DNA of 64,000 bases from Grammothele lineata (taxonomy: Eukaryota > Basidiomycota > Agaricomycetes > Polyporales > Polyporaceae): NCBI GenBank assembly GCA_002150815.3, contig NDFF03000155.1, positions 62,001 to 126,000 on the forward strand, read 5' to 3'. The position numbers and the translations under genes were made by a program. The notes beneath the pieces were generated by a model. It saw only the letters and a list, made by a program, of their open reading frames with translations. It was not told the origin of the DNA and did no database searches. Positions 34,739-46,631 of the stretch are shown here, piece by piece. Position 1 is the first letter of the stretch. Each line of letters begins with the position of its first letter.

Positions 34739-35233
34739 GGACTGAAACGTACAGGAGGACGCAAGGAGGCTTGAAAGAGTAAGAAAGAAATAGTGCTGTG
34801 GGAGCCATCGCGGCTAATGATTACTCGGCACTAGTAGCTACACGTGGTACTCCGAGTGCGGTCGTCCCGTTGCAGTGAAGAAGTTCGCGGCTCTTCTTGT
34901 CCGAGGATTTCGGGTCGGTGTACGGGCCCTCAGTGCTCTGTATTCTCCTCCATCGTTGATGAGTTCAGGCAATCCTCGAGTAATCCTGTGCGGTAATCGT
35001 CGATGTTGGACCGGCTGCAACGTTATTGCCAAGTTTAACCGACTATCGTATGCCAATTCGTGTCGCTTCATTGTAGCCTTTGCATTCGCTACTTCCGGAT
35101 ACTTACATACGACGATCTACGTGATTTGTACAGCGTGCGGACACATCAATGATCGCGTTCAAAGTGCCTAGCTTTGAGTAAGCCGTAACCCTCCATAATA
35201 CAAGTGTCGACTTATGCTCACCGGCCCGAATAT
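34739..35233. other. Intergenic gap
   Basis: Promoter side of BTB-B and 3' side of BTB-C. No additional gene is supported. Confidence 0.35.
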
Positions 35234-36492
35234 TCATTTGGCTGAAAAGTACTCCGGAAGTTTGTCCCAGAACCGATTTTGATGCCGAAAAGCCCATTTC
35301 CGCAAGTTACTCCTGCAATCGTAGCATAGCCCTTCCTCGAGACCCTTCTTCGCCTCCTGCTTGTCGCACCACTCCACAGATTCTTTCAGCGCTCCTAGAG
35401 GGTTAAACGTCGGCGGACGCGCTCCGAGCCGGAGCAGCGGGTACAAACTTTGTTGTACAATTGTGTAGCAGGGGTATAGGGGTGCAATATCTTCTTCAAG
35501 CGCTAGGATTGGGAGGTCGGGCGGCGTGCACTGCGTCTGGACGACCTCTCTGAGCGAGTCGATGTACCGGGTCTCCGCCATGAACCTTCTGAAATGTTCC
35601 CTTCCCCATGCGAGGCGAAGCCAATCTTCTTTCTCGAGCATGTTCCAACGTGCGGTGCGCTCGAAGTCCAGCACAGAGTTTCCGACTATGTACGCATCGG
35701 GGCCCGTAGCGTGCACCCGCTCGTAAGCTTCATATCCGCCGCCATCCCAGTCGAATATCATAGGTGTCCGTGCGAGTTGCAAGAATGCTGCGGGAAGGAT
35801 CTCGGAGCACCCAAACTCCATCGCGAAACGAATCGCTGCGACGGGCTCGGGAACAACGGACGAGAGACGGCCGTTGTACATGGAAAAGTCGAGGGGGAAG
35901 CGTTCGTTCATCGCCCTAACTTCGGCCTCGGCACGGTCCCATTCGTCAAGAGTGGTAGGCCAGTCGTCAATGACGCGGCGCACAAGCTGGGCGCGAATCG
36001 TATCGAAGAGGTACTTGGAAGCGAGACGGACGACAGGGGCGATGATGAGAGGCGTATCGGGATCCCATCGGCGCGTGGGGAGGGCGTCTCTATAGTTAGA
36101 GTACAATGTGGACATTTCAATCAAAGCCACAAAGAAGACAGAATGGCGTACGGAAGGCTATAAGCAAGTGAGAGGAGCTGTGCGAGGGGCACTGCTTCGT
36201 CGTTCGCCATGTCCACTACCGGGACTCCATCGTGCATTTCTTGCGGGACGGCAGTCGCATCCTGGAACATGTTCGCAAATATCGAAGACTGTAGCGCGAG
36301 AACGGTTTTGTGAACTTTGAACAGCCAGTAGATTCGAGATGGATCCTCCGCCGCGTTCTCGTCACGATGAGAGTCAGGTTTGGTGAACTCGTCGACAGAG
36401 AGCGATGCCCGAGCACGGAGAACAATGTCACCATTAGGGAAGTAGAGAGGAAAATACTGCTGCAACACTTCCACAGGTGTCTCCGACATCAT
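35234..36492 (-). CDS. BTB/POZ domain protein C
   Basis: Exons 36492-36152 and 36089-35234 (phase 2) give 398 residues. The BTB core reads YFPNGDIVLRARASLS, WLFKVHKTVLALQSSIFANMF and GVPVVDMAND. The second exon contains TPLIIAPVVRLASKYLFD, RRVIDDWPTTLDEW, FAMEFGCSEILPAAFLQLART and the C-terminal CYDCRSNLRKWAF with WDKLPEYF. The intron position and phase are those of the other family members. Two adjacent Met codons open the frame; the first was taken. Closest in C-terminal sequence to copies A, B and D. Confidence 0.85.
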
Positions 36493-36811
36493 TTCTGGTC
36501 AATCCAGTGGGAGTGGGAAGGCGCAAGAAGGAGGACAATTGCGGCAGTCGCTCAACGATTTTTTTTGGTGCTGATAAGAACCATTCACGTGACCTCTTGA
36601 TCTGCCTCCGCGACTCGACCAGCTGAAGCAAATGTGCTAATCCGTCACCAGGATTGCTTCATTAAAATTTAACATACACTTTGACGGAGCCGCATACCAT
36701 CTGTACGAATGGAAACTCTACTCAAGCAAATTACAGATGACATTTGTGTAGAGATCGTGGTCACTGGGGAACGCCGCATAGAGGTGCTGCCAGTGGGTTC
36801 AATTGGGATGG

Positions 36812-39800
36812 CTAGAAAATGTCTACAACGCCACGGCGAGGTGAGAGGACAGCAACAACCTTTCCGAACCCAAGAAGCTCCCCGCCACGCGTCGCAACAA
36901 GCTCTCCCCCGCTGTTGTCCTCGACACCCATAAGCGTTTCGACGTTAGTCGACACGAGCGCGAGCGCGTCAGTCTTCGACAACGCGCCACCCGAATCTAG
37001 TACGGCCTGAGAAAATGCGAGAAGGTTGTGTAAAGAGTCGGACCGAGGTTGAATGGATCGAACTTACCCATGCAGCGTCGAACCGCGCGTTAAGTACCTT
37101 GTCTGCAAACGGCGCGCCCAATCCTACTACTACGCCATGCTTGCGCAGAACGTCAATCTGACCCTCTGAGAGGGGCGGACCAGGAAGTCTATTGCACATC
37201 ACATCTATAAATCATTTCCACGTCGGACTCAACAAATGCGCCAGAGCACTTACATTCTGCGCGAATCCCAGAACATCGGGAGGGGGCGGGGCATCGTCAG
37301 GATGACGCCTACGCCTGCCTCGCCCAGCTCGCGCGCGAGAAGGTGCGCCTCCATCGCGCCGACGAACGTGAACTGGAGCTTGTGTTCCAAACCGAGCTCA
37401 CGCTCGACTTCGTACTTGAGCGCGACGAGTGTGGCCATGATGTCCGCGCTTTGCACGTCCACCACGAGCGGTGCTTCGCCCTGCGGTGGCCTCCGTCAGC
37501 GCTCTCCACAACCATACCGAGAAGATATAGTCGAATCCGCTTACGCACTTTCCTGATCTTGTCGCACCACTCCCCAAGTTCGCCCTCGGCCTGGTGCAGC
37601 AGCATCTGACGGAGCGCCCCGATCTGCGTGCTCACGCTCGGCTTCCCCACCGGGGAGATCGCGATGTGTAGCGCGCTGCTCTTCTGGACGATCGCGCCCT
37701 CTTCGAGCTTGTGCGCCGCGCCGAGCGAGAACGCCGTGCTGACCCCGCGAAGGAAACCTCCACTCGCGGGCGAAGCGATTCCGGTGGTGACACCCGCGCG
37801 GTACGCGATCCTGTTAAGTCGTGAGCATCTCAATGGTATCTACGCATATATTAGAGAGGGAAGGACGTACTGTGCGTTCCGCGTCGCAAACAACAGCCCG
37901 TCCTCAGCCCTCACAACGCCGCCCATCCCGCCCGCAAGAGGCGGCAGCTCCGCCGTGAGCCCGTCAGGCGCGGTGCCGTCCTTGGTGCTGACCTCCTTTG
38001 GGTTCTGGATTTCGTCTGTGCTGAGCTCCGATCCGACCGTCGCGAGTCCCGGGGTGAGCGCGCCGCCGTCGAGGTCGAGGACGGCGACGGTGGAAGCGTC
38101 GCGGAGGACATGCTCGACGCAAGGAGCAGAGCGAGAGCCAACACAGACGACGCGACCTCCGCGGACGACTGCGTACGCGCGTCTTGTGTCCTCCGATTGT
38201 GAGTCCGAGTGGATGCTTGAGCTCGAGCCGCTATCCGTGGTAGGGGGGAAGACCTGCACGACGCGCAACGTCCCGTCCTCGTCCCACTCCCGTGCATACA
38301 CCCAACTCACGTTCGCGAACACCACCGTTCCACTCTCATGTGCGCGCACCCGCTGCCGCGGTTCGAGCGGAGGCAGCCCGTCATACTCGAGTGTCTCCTC
38401 CTTCTCGCGTTCGAAGTCCGGGACGCGCGGAATGCGCTGAGAGGACGCGGGCTTCGGGCGAGCGACGACAGGAGAGGGGAGCTGTGGGACGCCGTCGATC
38501 CACACTTGGCGAGGGGTTGCGCCGAGTGCGAGGGGATGGCTGTCCCAGAGAACAAGATCTGTCGGGATGAGGAGAGAAAGGTCAGTAGAGCGCAAAGTTG
38601 GATTGTAAGTTAGATAATCGTACCTGCGTCGTATCCTGGAAGATCCGCGAAAGATCCAACTTCAGTCGTGGTATGTGGGGATGCGGAAAGGTAGCACGCA
38701 CCTTCCTTCACGTACCCGATCCTGTGATCCATCCCGAGAACAGAGGCTGGAGTCGTCGTCACAGCAGCGAGCGCGATGTTCGGAGGGAGACCGTAATAGT
38801 GCGCCTGCTGCGCCTCCCACAGCAGGAAGCGCGAGTCAAGCACGGGGTGGTCCGACTGTACATGCGTCGGTCGGGGATTAAGGATAACCGGTAACCACTC
38901 ATCAGTGTCCGTCTTTAATGAAAGAGAGAAGATATGCACCTTCAAGACGACCTTGAACCCGTGCTCAGCCACAATGCGCGGTGCGAACTCGGACGCGCGG
39001 AACGCCTCGCGCTTGAAACGGCCGTGCCGCGCGAAGAGCGCGACAGCCGGGGGACCGCCTACACCCGTGCCTCATCATCAGCTTGCTGTGCGGAGAGCAA
39101 ATCGAAGAGAGGTAAGGAGATACGTACCGTATGTAGCCTTGACAGTGTCCGGGGCGAGGTATACCTCGGTGGCGTGGTGGAACGCGGCTATGGGGAACTC
39201 GAACTCGTTCGAGAGCTGTGTATGCGGAAGTTAGTCGACAAGCACATGGAGTCGGTAAGAGTGGCGTACCCGGACGAGACTGTCTAGGTCTACCGTCTCA
39301 TAGCAATGGATGTGGACCTATGACGCAGATTCAGCGGTAGCAACAGCAACACAGAGGTGTGGGGACTTGTACACAAACCTTAACACGGCCTCTTAGAACG
39401 TCGACCAACGCCTCCCACCGCAAGTCGTCCGGGAACTCGCCCAGCCCAGCCCAGTTGCCGCTCTCCGCCTGCGCGCAGTAGTCGTCCTGAGCGCGTTTAA
39501 TCTGGCGAGCGTGCTCGTATCTGCGATGGCTACGATCAGATCGGGTCCTGAGGGAAGATCGAATGAGATGTGACCAACGCCTGTCGGAAGGCCCACGCGG
39601 TGTCCATTCGTGTGCCACCGTATACCTCCCCTGTTGTGCCTATCAGTGACGCGCGGGAAAGTCTCACGACGCGACGAACGCACCTGGGTTCTCCCCACAC
39701 GCATGCCTACACAACAGCAAACAGTACCACGTCATTGATTACGCCCCAGCACTCAAATGCGGACACTTACTTCATGTGTCTATACCGGAAGTGTGTCTCG

Positions 39801-40943
39801 GGATCGTACGCCGTCCTGTTGGTCTCGTACGGGTTCTCAAGAAGCATGCTAGTCGGGGAACGTTGAGCGGTAGGACGGAGCTTGATGACGACTGCTTGGC
39901 CTCCGATGGCGTTTTCGGACCCGGGGAGAACGAGAGAAGTCTGGAGGAAGCGAGATTAGCGCGTCGTCGCAGGATAGCACTTGAGGGGGCTGACCGTAAC
40001 GCCACCTGCGGCACTCAGCCGGTACGCCTCGTCGTGGGTGTTCAGGGCGTCGAGCGCACGGATCCACTGGCATAAATCAGGCGTCAGAGGATGCTAAGAC
40101 TTCACGGAGCACCGAGCGTACAGGGAGGATCGGGCCTTGGTAAGAGTTCCCGTCGAGCGCACCCATCGTGACAGGGAGAGAATACACGCCACTGCAGACG
40201 AGTGTCAGCAGGCGAGTGGAAAACCACCCTAGAAGAGTTACGTACAGATGGCTGTGCATGTCGATGATGCTGGAAAATGGAGAGACGTAAGACGAAGCGG
40301 ACGTGCGTGTGGGCAAGAAGGCGGGGGTTACCCAGGAGAGACCCAGCGTCCCTCTGCATCTACGTGGGTGTATGCGTCGGAATCGAGCCCGTCAAAAGAT
40401 ACATGACCGATCTGCTTGATGAGACCGCCGTCGAGGAGGATGTCGCCGTGGATGACCTGGGTACCGTCCTCGTCTCCAGTCCAGATGCTCGCGTTCTACC
40501 ATAGGGTCGGAGATCACGTTGAACGAAACGTACTGGCAAACGAGGATGAAGTATGGGCTCACCGTAATGAGAGTCGGCTTGGTGCCCTGGACGAAGCGGT
40601 CCGAGTGTTCCCGATCGTAGAAGTTGGGCGGCGGGCCGGGTCTTGCGCTCAGCATCCGACACTTGTCGAGTCCCGCAGCGATGTGCGGCGGAGGGACGTG
40701 GCGCTGTGTGCTATCATCGAGACCGGGGAAGTGATCGGTAGCGATACCTGTATAAAGAAGACCGGCCAAAGTAGCTCCAGCGAGGATCAAGAGCCGTAAC
40801 CTGCGCGGTGCACGCCACGCTGTCTGTCGACGCTCAGCGAGATACATACCTCCCGCACCGACACGTCGACACGAGCAAGAGCGTAGTGGGGTAGAGATGT
40901 GGGAGGAATTGGAGGACACAGAAAAAGCGTCGCATGATCCCAC
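36812..40943 (-). CDS. Membrane-anchored amidohydrolase (CE9-like metal-dependent hydrolase)
   Basis: A large multi-exon gene that ends with GVVDIF and TAG at 36812-36814. The N-terminus carries one hydrophobic helix (RLRLLILAGATLAGLLYTG), so it is a type II membrane or secreted-face protein. After it come HGDILLDGGLIKQIG and IIDMHSHL near 40.25 kb, the HxH metal site of the amidohydrolase superfamily. Further motifs are HACGENPG, VHIHCYETVDLDSL (second metal or substrate site), HVQSDHPVLDSR and GYDADLVLWDSHP, typical of the beta-sandwich return. A second ligand-like domain (AGVTTGIASPASGG, GGALTPGLATVG) follows. Basidiomycete genomes annotate such proteins as carbohydrate esterase family 9 or imidazolonepropionase-like; the true substrate is unknown. 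About 12 exons; internal borders are approximate. It separates BTB-C from BTB-D. Confidence 0.75.
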
Positions 40944-41239
40944 ATTCCGGACTCATCAGGGCCATGGTCGGTGCGGTCCTCATCGCTCCCTCGAGCACCC
41001 GGAGGCAGAACAACCCGTGTCGGGCGCCTACTTGCTTGAAGTCTTGGCCAGCCGCGTCTTCAGAATTTCCCGCACGCGCGAGCGTGTGGCAGCATGACCG
41101 TCCTTAGTTCGATTCCCGATGCGGGCACTCATATTTTTCAGCGGTCACCATCGACCCGCTGAAAGTGTTGCAGAGCAGATTCTGTTACAAGGGAGAGATA
41201 TTATCGTCGGACGCGGAGACGGGATCCTGAACCTCGAGC

Positions 41240-42759
41240 TCACTGTAGTTCAAAGAACTCCGGAAGCTTGCCCCACAACGCCTGCCTCGTCTCCGCCACC
41301 CACTCCCGCAGCGTAATCGCGCAACGCCCACACAACCCCTTCGCCTCCGCTCTCCCGCCCCTGCCCCAAAGCCTCTGAGCCGCCTGCTGCCCCACCACCC
41401 GCTCCCAATCCATACAGTCCTTCAACGCCCTCAACACGTCCCGCCTCCTCGCATGCCGCCGCCACGCCTCCTCCATCAACACCCTCGCAAACTCGAAGCA
41501 CGGGTACGCCCGCCAGTCGTCCCACTCCTCCCCGGCGGACACGGGCGGGGCGCTCGGCCAGTTCCACCATGGCCAGCATTCGGCGGAGAGCGCGCGCCCG
41601 GGGGCGTCGGGGGCGAGGAGGGTGCGGCGCGCGAAGTCTTCGAGGCGGGCGCACCCGCGCATGTACTGCAGGAGCGTGGCGCGGTCGAGCGTGTCCCAAC
41701 GCGCGAGCCGCGTCGTGCGTAACGCCGTCCCTACGTTCCCGCCTGGCCCCGTCACCCCTGTTCCGAGCGGAAGAGCGGGAGCGAGAAAGGGGAGGCGCGC
41801 ACCTTCCCCGCCCGCTTCCGCACCTCCTCTTCCGAGAAGCGACCAGTCTTCGTCCGCCCTGATCCGCGAGAGCTGGTAGAGCGCCGCTGGTAGCACCTCT
41901 ACGCACCCAAACTCCTCTGCGAACGCGAGCGCCGTCACGGGCTCAGGGACGCACTCCGCGAGGAGCCTGGGCCCTTCCGCTGGCCCGCCCGAGTGATTCA
42001 AGGCCGAGGACGACGACGAAGAGGCGAAGGACGGAGAGGAAGCGATGGAGATAGCCTCCATGATGGCCTCCGCTTCCGCTTCCTGGCGATCCCACTCGTG
42101 CAGGGTGCGCGGCCAGTCATCCGTTACGTGTTGTATGAGGCGTGCGCGTAGCGCGTCCATGAGGTACTTGCCCGCAAGCCGTGTCGCGCCCGCGATCTCA
42201 AGAGGCGTGTCCGGGTCGAGTCTGCGGAAGGGCAGTTTCCTACATCAGGGGTGTCAGCATGTGAGGAGACGAGAACGGAGGGGAGGAGGGGAGAGGGAGA
42301 GAGGGAAAAGGGAGGGCAAAAGTAGAGGGGCAGAAAGGATAGGAAGAAGAGGGGCACGTACGCGGGGTTGTACAGGTAGGTCAGGATGCGCGCGAGGTCC
42401 GCCGCGTTGTCTCCCGGCATATGTACGACAGGAACGCCGTCTTGCACATCTGCGCCGTCGCAATCCGCGGTCGCATCCTCGAAAAGATGCTCGAATACCG
42501 GCGAGTGGTGTCGGAGGAGGAACTTGTGGACGCGGAAGACGACGTAGCGCGCGGTTGCGGGTGCCTGGGCTGCGGTGCTGGTACAAGGAGTACCGGACGA
42601 AGGGGAGAAGGGCGAGCACGAGGGCGCGGCCGTGGGTGGCGCAGGAGATGCGGCTTGGGCAAGGAGGAGGACATCGCCGTCGGAGAAGTCGAGCTCGGGA
42701 TGGCGCTCGACAAGCGCGTCGGGACCCAGGCTGGCGCGGAGGTCGTACGCGTACATCAC
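41240..42759 (-). CDS. BTB/POZ domain protein D (diverged)
   Basis: Exons 42759-42362 and 42239-41240 join in phase 2 and give 465 residues, longer than the other copies because of a Pro/Ser/Ala insert in the BTB exon (about residues 33-68) and a Gly/Ala-rich insert in the second exon. Core motifs persist: LDFSDGDVLLLAQ, VFRVHKFLLRHHSPVFEHLF, GVPVVHMPGDNA, AGKYLMDALRARL, FAEEFGCVEVLPAALYQLSR and the tail CGRCAITLREWV with LWGKLPEFFEL. Its GC content is clearly higher than that of the other copies. It is probably the oldest or most independent member of the minus-strand group. Confidence 0.82.
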
Positions 42760-43224
42760 AGGTACTGGGGAGAGCTATAGGGTGTTGTGTCAGTGGTCTA
42801 CAGTGACCAAACTGTTTTGAAGAGGGGGATAGGGGGCGCACTCTTTACATGAGCCTTGAAGTATGCAGAGGACGGCTCAACTACATTCGGTAGCTTTCAC
42901 CGCGGCAAGGGGCTGAATGTATGCGACTCAAACCCCCTGTACACGCCGCCAATTGATATCAGCATTGAAACATTGCGGAGTCTACAGTCTGTACGCTACA
43001 GGGAATTATGATCGAGTCCGCAACGGTATCGGATCTGCCTCAAGGCACTCACCAGAGCGAAAGCATTGATCACGATTTGATTGTGCTTCATCGCGAGTTG
43101 TAACCGCCAACAATAGGGAGATGTATGGTGCCTTCAGCCATGAATGGGGTTTGCAGGAGTGAACGGGTCGGATAGATCTCGCCCAGATCATGAGAGTAGA
43201 CCGTAAGCCGAGACAGTCGCGCGC
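42760..43224. other. Spacer between the minus-strand and plus-strand BTB groups
   Basis: The turning point of the cluster. No gene is supported. Its right end is the target sequence of the retroposon (left target duplicate 43210-43224). Confidence 0.4.
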
Positions 43225-44274
43225 CATCCCTCCTTGACGCCGTACCACCATCACCTCCCCGGCGCTTACGCCCGCGTCCTTCGGGCGAGTCGCTGTCCCC
43301 GCCATTGTCACTCATCGCGGGGCTCCTTAACCTACCAAACCCCTCTTAATTCCATCCGAGAGCGACTCTCCTCGCCGCTTCTCGAAGATCCGTACCATCA
43401 CCGGCGCCGGCCGCCATCAACACGTTCAACTTTCCCCACCCATCCTTCCTCTGCCCTCGTCAAACCCCACAACCCCCGGAGTGTAACCCCTTGACGGTAG
43501 CCTGCCTGTAAGGGCTGAGAGCCCCTAAGACCCGTGAGCCTCTAACGAGAATCCCCTGCCGCCCACCAGCGGTGGGCTAATCGATTGGTTCGTCGAGGAA
43601 CGTCCTCGAGGTTATCTTCCTCGGTAAGCGGCGGAAATCAGCGGGCCTGGGTGTGCGGTAGATGCCAAACCAGTGCAGGTGAGACCTTGTGGGCGAGGTT
43701 TGTCGTGGCAACCAATTCCCCCGCCAGCGAGCGGGTGCCCGGGGTCGTTATACGCGTTCGAGCTGAGAGGGCTGAAGAGTCTTGGGGACAGCACTGCCCC
43801 TTGACAGTATACGCCAGAACCAGCGCGCTGAGAGCCCCGGGGTTTCGAGGCAGACCCAGAAGGTGGGAGGGCTGCTGGGGGTAACGGGTCACAGGAGCGA
43901 CGCCGATGCCGTGAGGGGCTAGGGATAGGGGGAGCTGGGGAGGGGGCTGATGAACACACACATTCTCTGCACCGGAAACGTGCGGCACGTTCAATGCCGT
44001 CGATCAGACAACTCCGAGAGGGTGTAAAGGGGGCAAGGGGCAATGCTGGTTCCCTATGGGTCTTTTTTCCGTCGCTCATGGTGGATGGGTTGGGGTATTA
44101 GGGAGTTCCCTGTCTAGCGAGAGCGGGGCTCGGTCTGGTTTGGACTTTATTCTCGTGGGGTTCTACCCCCGCCCGCCCTGACTTTTGTCGCGGGTCCCGT
44201 ATGTACGGCGTACAGAAAGGTTCGGGATATAATACACCTATTATTTGATTCAAAAAAAAAAAAAAAAAAAAAAA
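43225..44274 (+). mobile_element. Poly(A)-tailed retroposon with 15-bp target-site duplication
   Basis: The 1050-bp insert ends in a run of 23 A residues (44252-44274). It is bracketed by exact copies of GAGACAGTCGCGCGC at 43210-43224 and 44275-44289. A poly(A) 3' end with a long variable-length duplication is the signature of target-primed reverse transcription (LINE machinery). No reverse transcriptase can be read inside, so it is a 5'-truncated or internally deleted LINE, or a LINE-mobilised non-autonomous RNA. It lies only about 140 bp upstream of the ATG of BTB-E, in its promoter region. Confidence 0.85.
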
Positions 44275-44343
44275 GAGACAGTCGCGCGCAGCCGTTACGA
44301 CGCCGTTACGAACGCGACTGGTCACTGGTCACCTCATCCCGTA

Positions 44344-44360
44344 ACGCGTGAGTGTCGCGT
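44344..44360 (+). promoter_or_regulatory. Upstream box of BTB-E (ACGCGTGAG-type)
   Basis: AACGCGTGAGTGTCGCG lies about 84 bp before the ATG and is preceded by GGTCACTGGTCACCTCATC. It corresponds to the boxes in front of copies F and G. Confidence 0.5.
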
Positions 44361-44427
44361 TTTCCGCAGCGCCTTTCGCCTAGATCTCGTCTTCCCGACA
44401 TTCTGGCCCAATTTGATCAGTCTCGAC

Positions 44428-45648
44428 ATGTCCGCCCTCGCCTCTGCCGCGCTCGAGCAGCATCCAAGCCTCTACTTTCCCAATGGCGACATCATACTCG
44501 CCGTCAAACTCGCCCCTCTGCCTCAACCCACCTCCAGCTCAACCCACGCTTGCGGGACGGGGGACCGGTACCGAATCTACCGCGTGCACAAGTTCCTCCT
44601 CTGCCGCCATTCCCAAGTTTTCGCCAACATGTTTGCCGACGCTGTACCGGGCCGGGGCTCTCATGACGGTGTTCCGATGGTGGAGGTGATCGGTGACGAT
44701 CCCGAGGTGTTCTCTCAGATGATCAGCTTTTTCTACGATCCTTCGTGAGCATCCTCTCCTCTCCTTCGACAGGTTTTTACTGATACCCCGCCCAGGGAGC
44801 TGCAGCTGAAACGCAAAGACCCTGATAAACCTCTCGTCCTCGCACCCCTCGTCCGCCTCGCAAGCAAATACCTCGTCGACTCCCTCCGCACCTTCCTCAT
44901 TCGTAGTGTCGTCGAGGACTGGCCACTTACGTTGGAGGAGTGGGACGTACATATGGCCGAAGAGCAGGCGATGGAAAGGATGCGTAGCCCCGAAGCCGAC
45001 CCAGAGGAGAGCCTTCCACCCATGTACCACTGCCTTCCGGAGCCCGCGTCTGCGATCCGGTTCGCGGTCGAGTTCGGGTGCGAGGAGATCCTCCCTGCCG
45101 CGTTCTATCAACTTGCGCGTACGCCGTTTTTCCATGACTGGACTCCCGGCCAGCCCATTCCACTCCACCACTCACGCCCAGCAAAATGGTTGATCCTAAC
45201 CGATGACGACCTCCGTCGCTATCTTGCTGGCTGCACACGCCTGCGCGTGAGTCTGACGAACGCATATAGTGACCCCCAGACAGTATCGTATTGCGTCTCT
45301 GATATACTCGACTATGGCTGCGAGTACTCTACGGGCTGGACGTATCAATTTATCTCGTCGGACTCGGAGACGGATTCCTCTTCCTCGACCGAAACTACGC
45401 GGCCGTGCCATGGCGTCATCTGGGAGGTGTTCAACACCGAGTTCAGCCCCAAGCAACTTATGGAAAGCCTTGATCCTCTTTCCTGGTACCTGAAACTCCT
45501 TGAACATAAGAAGCTCTTCAGTGATGAGATTTACGATGAGCGTGAGACGGCTCCATGCGAGCAGTGCCGGATCCGGCTTTCACGATATGTCACAAAGCGA
45601 CGGAGGGATATTTGGGGCTCGTTGGAGGACACGTTCGCCCCTCGTTGA
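44428..45648 (+). CDS. BTB/POZ domain protein E
   Basis: Exons 44428-44744 and 44796-45648 join in phase 2 (389 residues). BTB core: LEQHPSLYFPNGDIILAVKL, YRVHKFLLCRHSQVFANMF, GVPMVEVIGDDPEVFSQM. The second exon starts ELQLKRKDPDKPLVLAP and carries VRLASKYLVDSLRTFLIRSV, FAVEFGCEEILPAAFYQLART and the tail CEQCRIRLSRYV, with IWGSLEDTF. It belongs to the plus-strand subgroup E-H, whose C-terminus reads W-x-S-L-x-D/N-T-F instead of W-x-K-L-P-E-x-F. A candidate 3'-UTR intron follows 21 nt after the stop. A retroposon and a solo LTR flank it on either side. Confidence 0.88.
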
Positions 45649-45669
45649 AAGTCAGAGCGGGTCGCTTGG

Positions 45670-45719
45670 GTGAGTGGCTCCTGGTCAAACCGTTTTCTCG
45701 GGTCTGACTGTATTCGCAG
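45670..45719 (+). other. Candidate 3'-UTR intron of BTB-E
   Basis: GTGAGTGGCT...TATTCGCAG lies 21 nt behind the stop. Similar introns with conserved flanking sequence follow BTB-F (47870-47922) and BTB-G (56835-56889). Confidence 0.5.
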
Positions 45720-45805
45720 CGTTATAGTCGTCGCGTCTTCCAGGTTCCACGGTCTTCTTGTTGGTCGCCTCGCCACGTTGCATACACTGTATCTTGTACG
45801 CTTGT

Positions 45806-46220
45806 TGTTACGCCGAGGCCAGCGTGGGCGCCTATGGGACGTACGTCGTGCACACGCGGTCGAGGGTCGAGGGATCTAGGAGGACGTACGCCGAAGAGGC
45901 GAAGTCGAGCGCTGTGGTAGAGGGCGAGCAACACACGGGTCTGTGGGGAGAGAGGCCTCGATTGGAAAAGGAGGTCAAACTGAGGAATGCCCTCAGGAAG
46001 ACCCAAGCTATATAAGTACATGAGGACAATAACTATGGACGATCGCGAGAGAGTCCTAGACAATAGAGACAGGGGCGCGAGACGATGACTCCAAGTGAGT
46101 CACGATGAGTCGTACGTACAATAGCGATGTTGAATCGCCGTGGGACCGAATGGTACAGAGGTTACGCTCATTGAGGAACAAGAAAGGAAAAAGAAAATAC
46201 CGGGCAGGAATGTTGTAACA
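45806..46220 (+). mobile_element. Solo LTR with 5-bp target duplication
   Basis: The 415-bp sequence begins TGTTACGCC and ends TTGTAACA (inverted TGTTAC/GTAACA ends). It is flanked by CTTGT on both sides (45801-45805 and 46221-46225). It contains a TATATAA-type promoter motif and is homologous over most of its length to the LTR at 54364-54789. No internal retrotransposon sequence is attached, so it is a solo LTR left by recombination. Confidence 0.85.
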
Positions 46221-46555
46221 CTTGTCACTTTGGCCGCGTGTAATCATTCTTCTGGCGGCTCATTGAGGTCTGCTACACGCATACTGCTTATTCGATAAGT
46301 TTTTGGAACTTGCTTGTTCGATGTAGTACTAAGTAGTAGTACATCCATCAAGTTTACGGGGCGTGTCGACTATCTAGACAGGACATGACGGCTCGAGGAG
46401 GGTGCGATAACGATACGTTGCCGCACATTTCTTGCATCTTGTCTTTCAATGTCAATTGTCGGGCTGAAATTCTGAATGCCTGACGCGTCCGAATCTCGCG
46501 CGTACCGGAGCAGGCTGTCACCGCACCGTTATGGACGCCATCAGTCACTATCATA

Positions 46556-46570
46556 ACGCGTGACGCGTCG
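46556..46570 (+). promoter_or_regulatory. Upstream box of BTB-F
   Basis: ACGCGTGACGCGTCG lies about 76 bp upstream of the ATG and is preceded by CAGTCACTATCATA. It contains two ACGCGT hexamers, the core of fungal MBF-type sites. Confidence 0.55.
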
Positions 46571-46631
46571 TGTTTCCGCGGAGGCACGGTCGTTCGGCTA
46601 GATTTTGTTCTCTGACTTGCTCAATTCACTG

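Noticed and set aside
41080..41145. tRNA-like 3' end (AGTTCGATTCCCGATGCGGG followed by T5)
   Set aside because: The T-stem does not pair, no 5' half with a D-arm lies at the right distance, and no anticodon arm can be folded.
41250..41906. 218-codon frame on the minus strand in the second exon of BTB-D
   Set aside because: Out-of-frame reading of a very GC-rich real exon.
43490..43640. Possible rRNA fragment in the retroposon
   Set aside because: A few rRNA-like words only; no continuous resemblance that I can recognise.
43234..44079. Several open frames within the retroposon
   Set aside because: None shows reverse transcriptase or endonuclease motifs; they are probably chance frames in GC-rich DNA.
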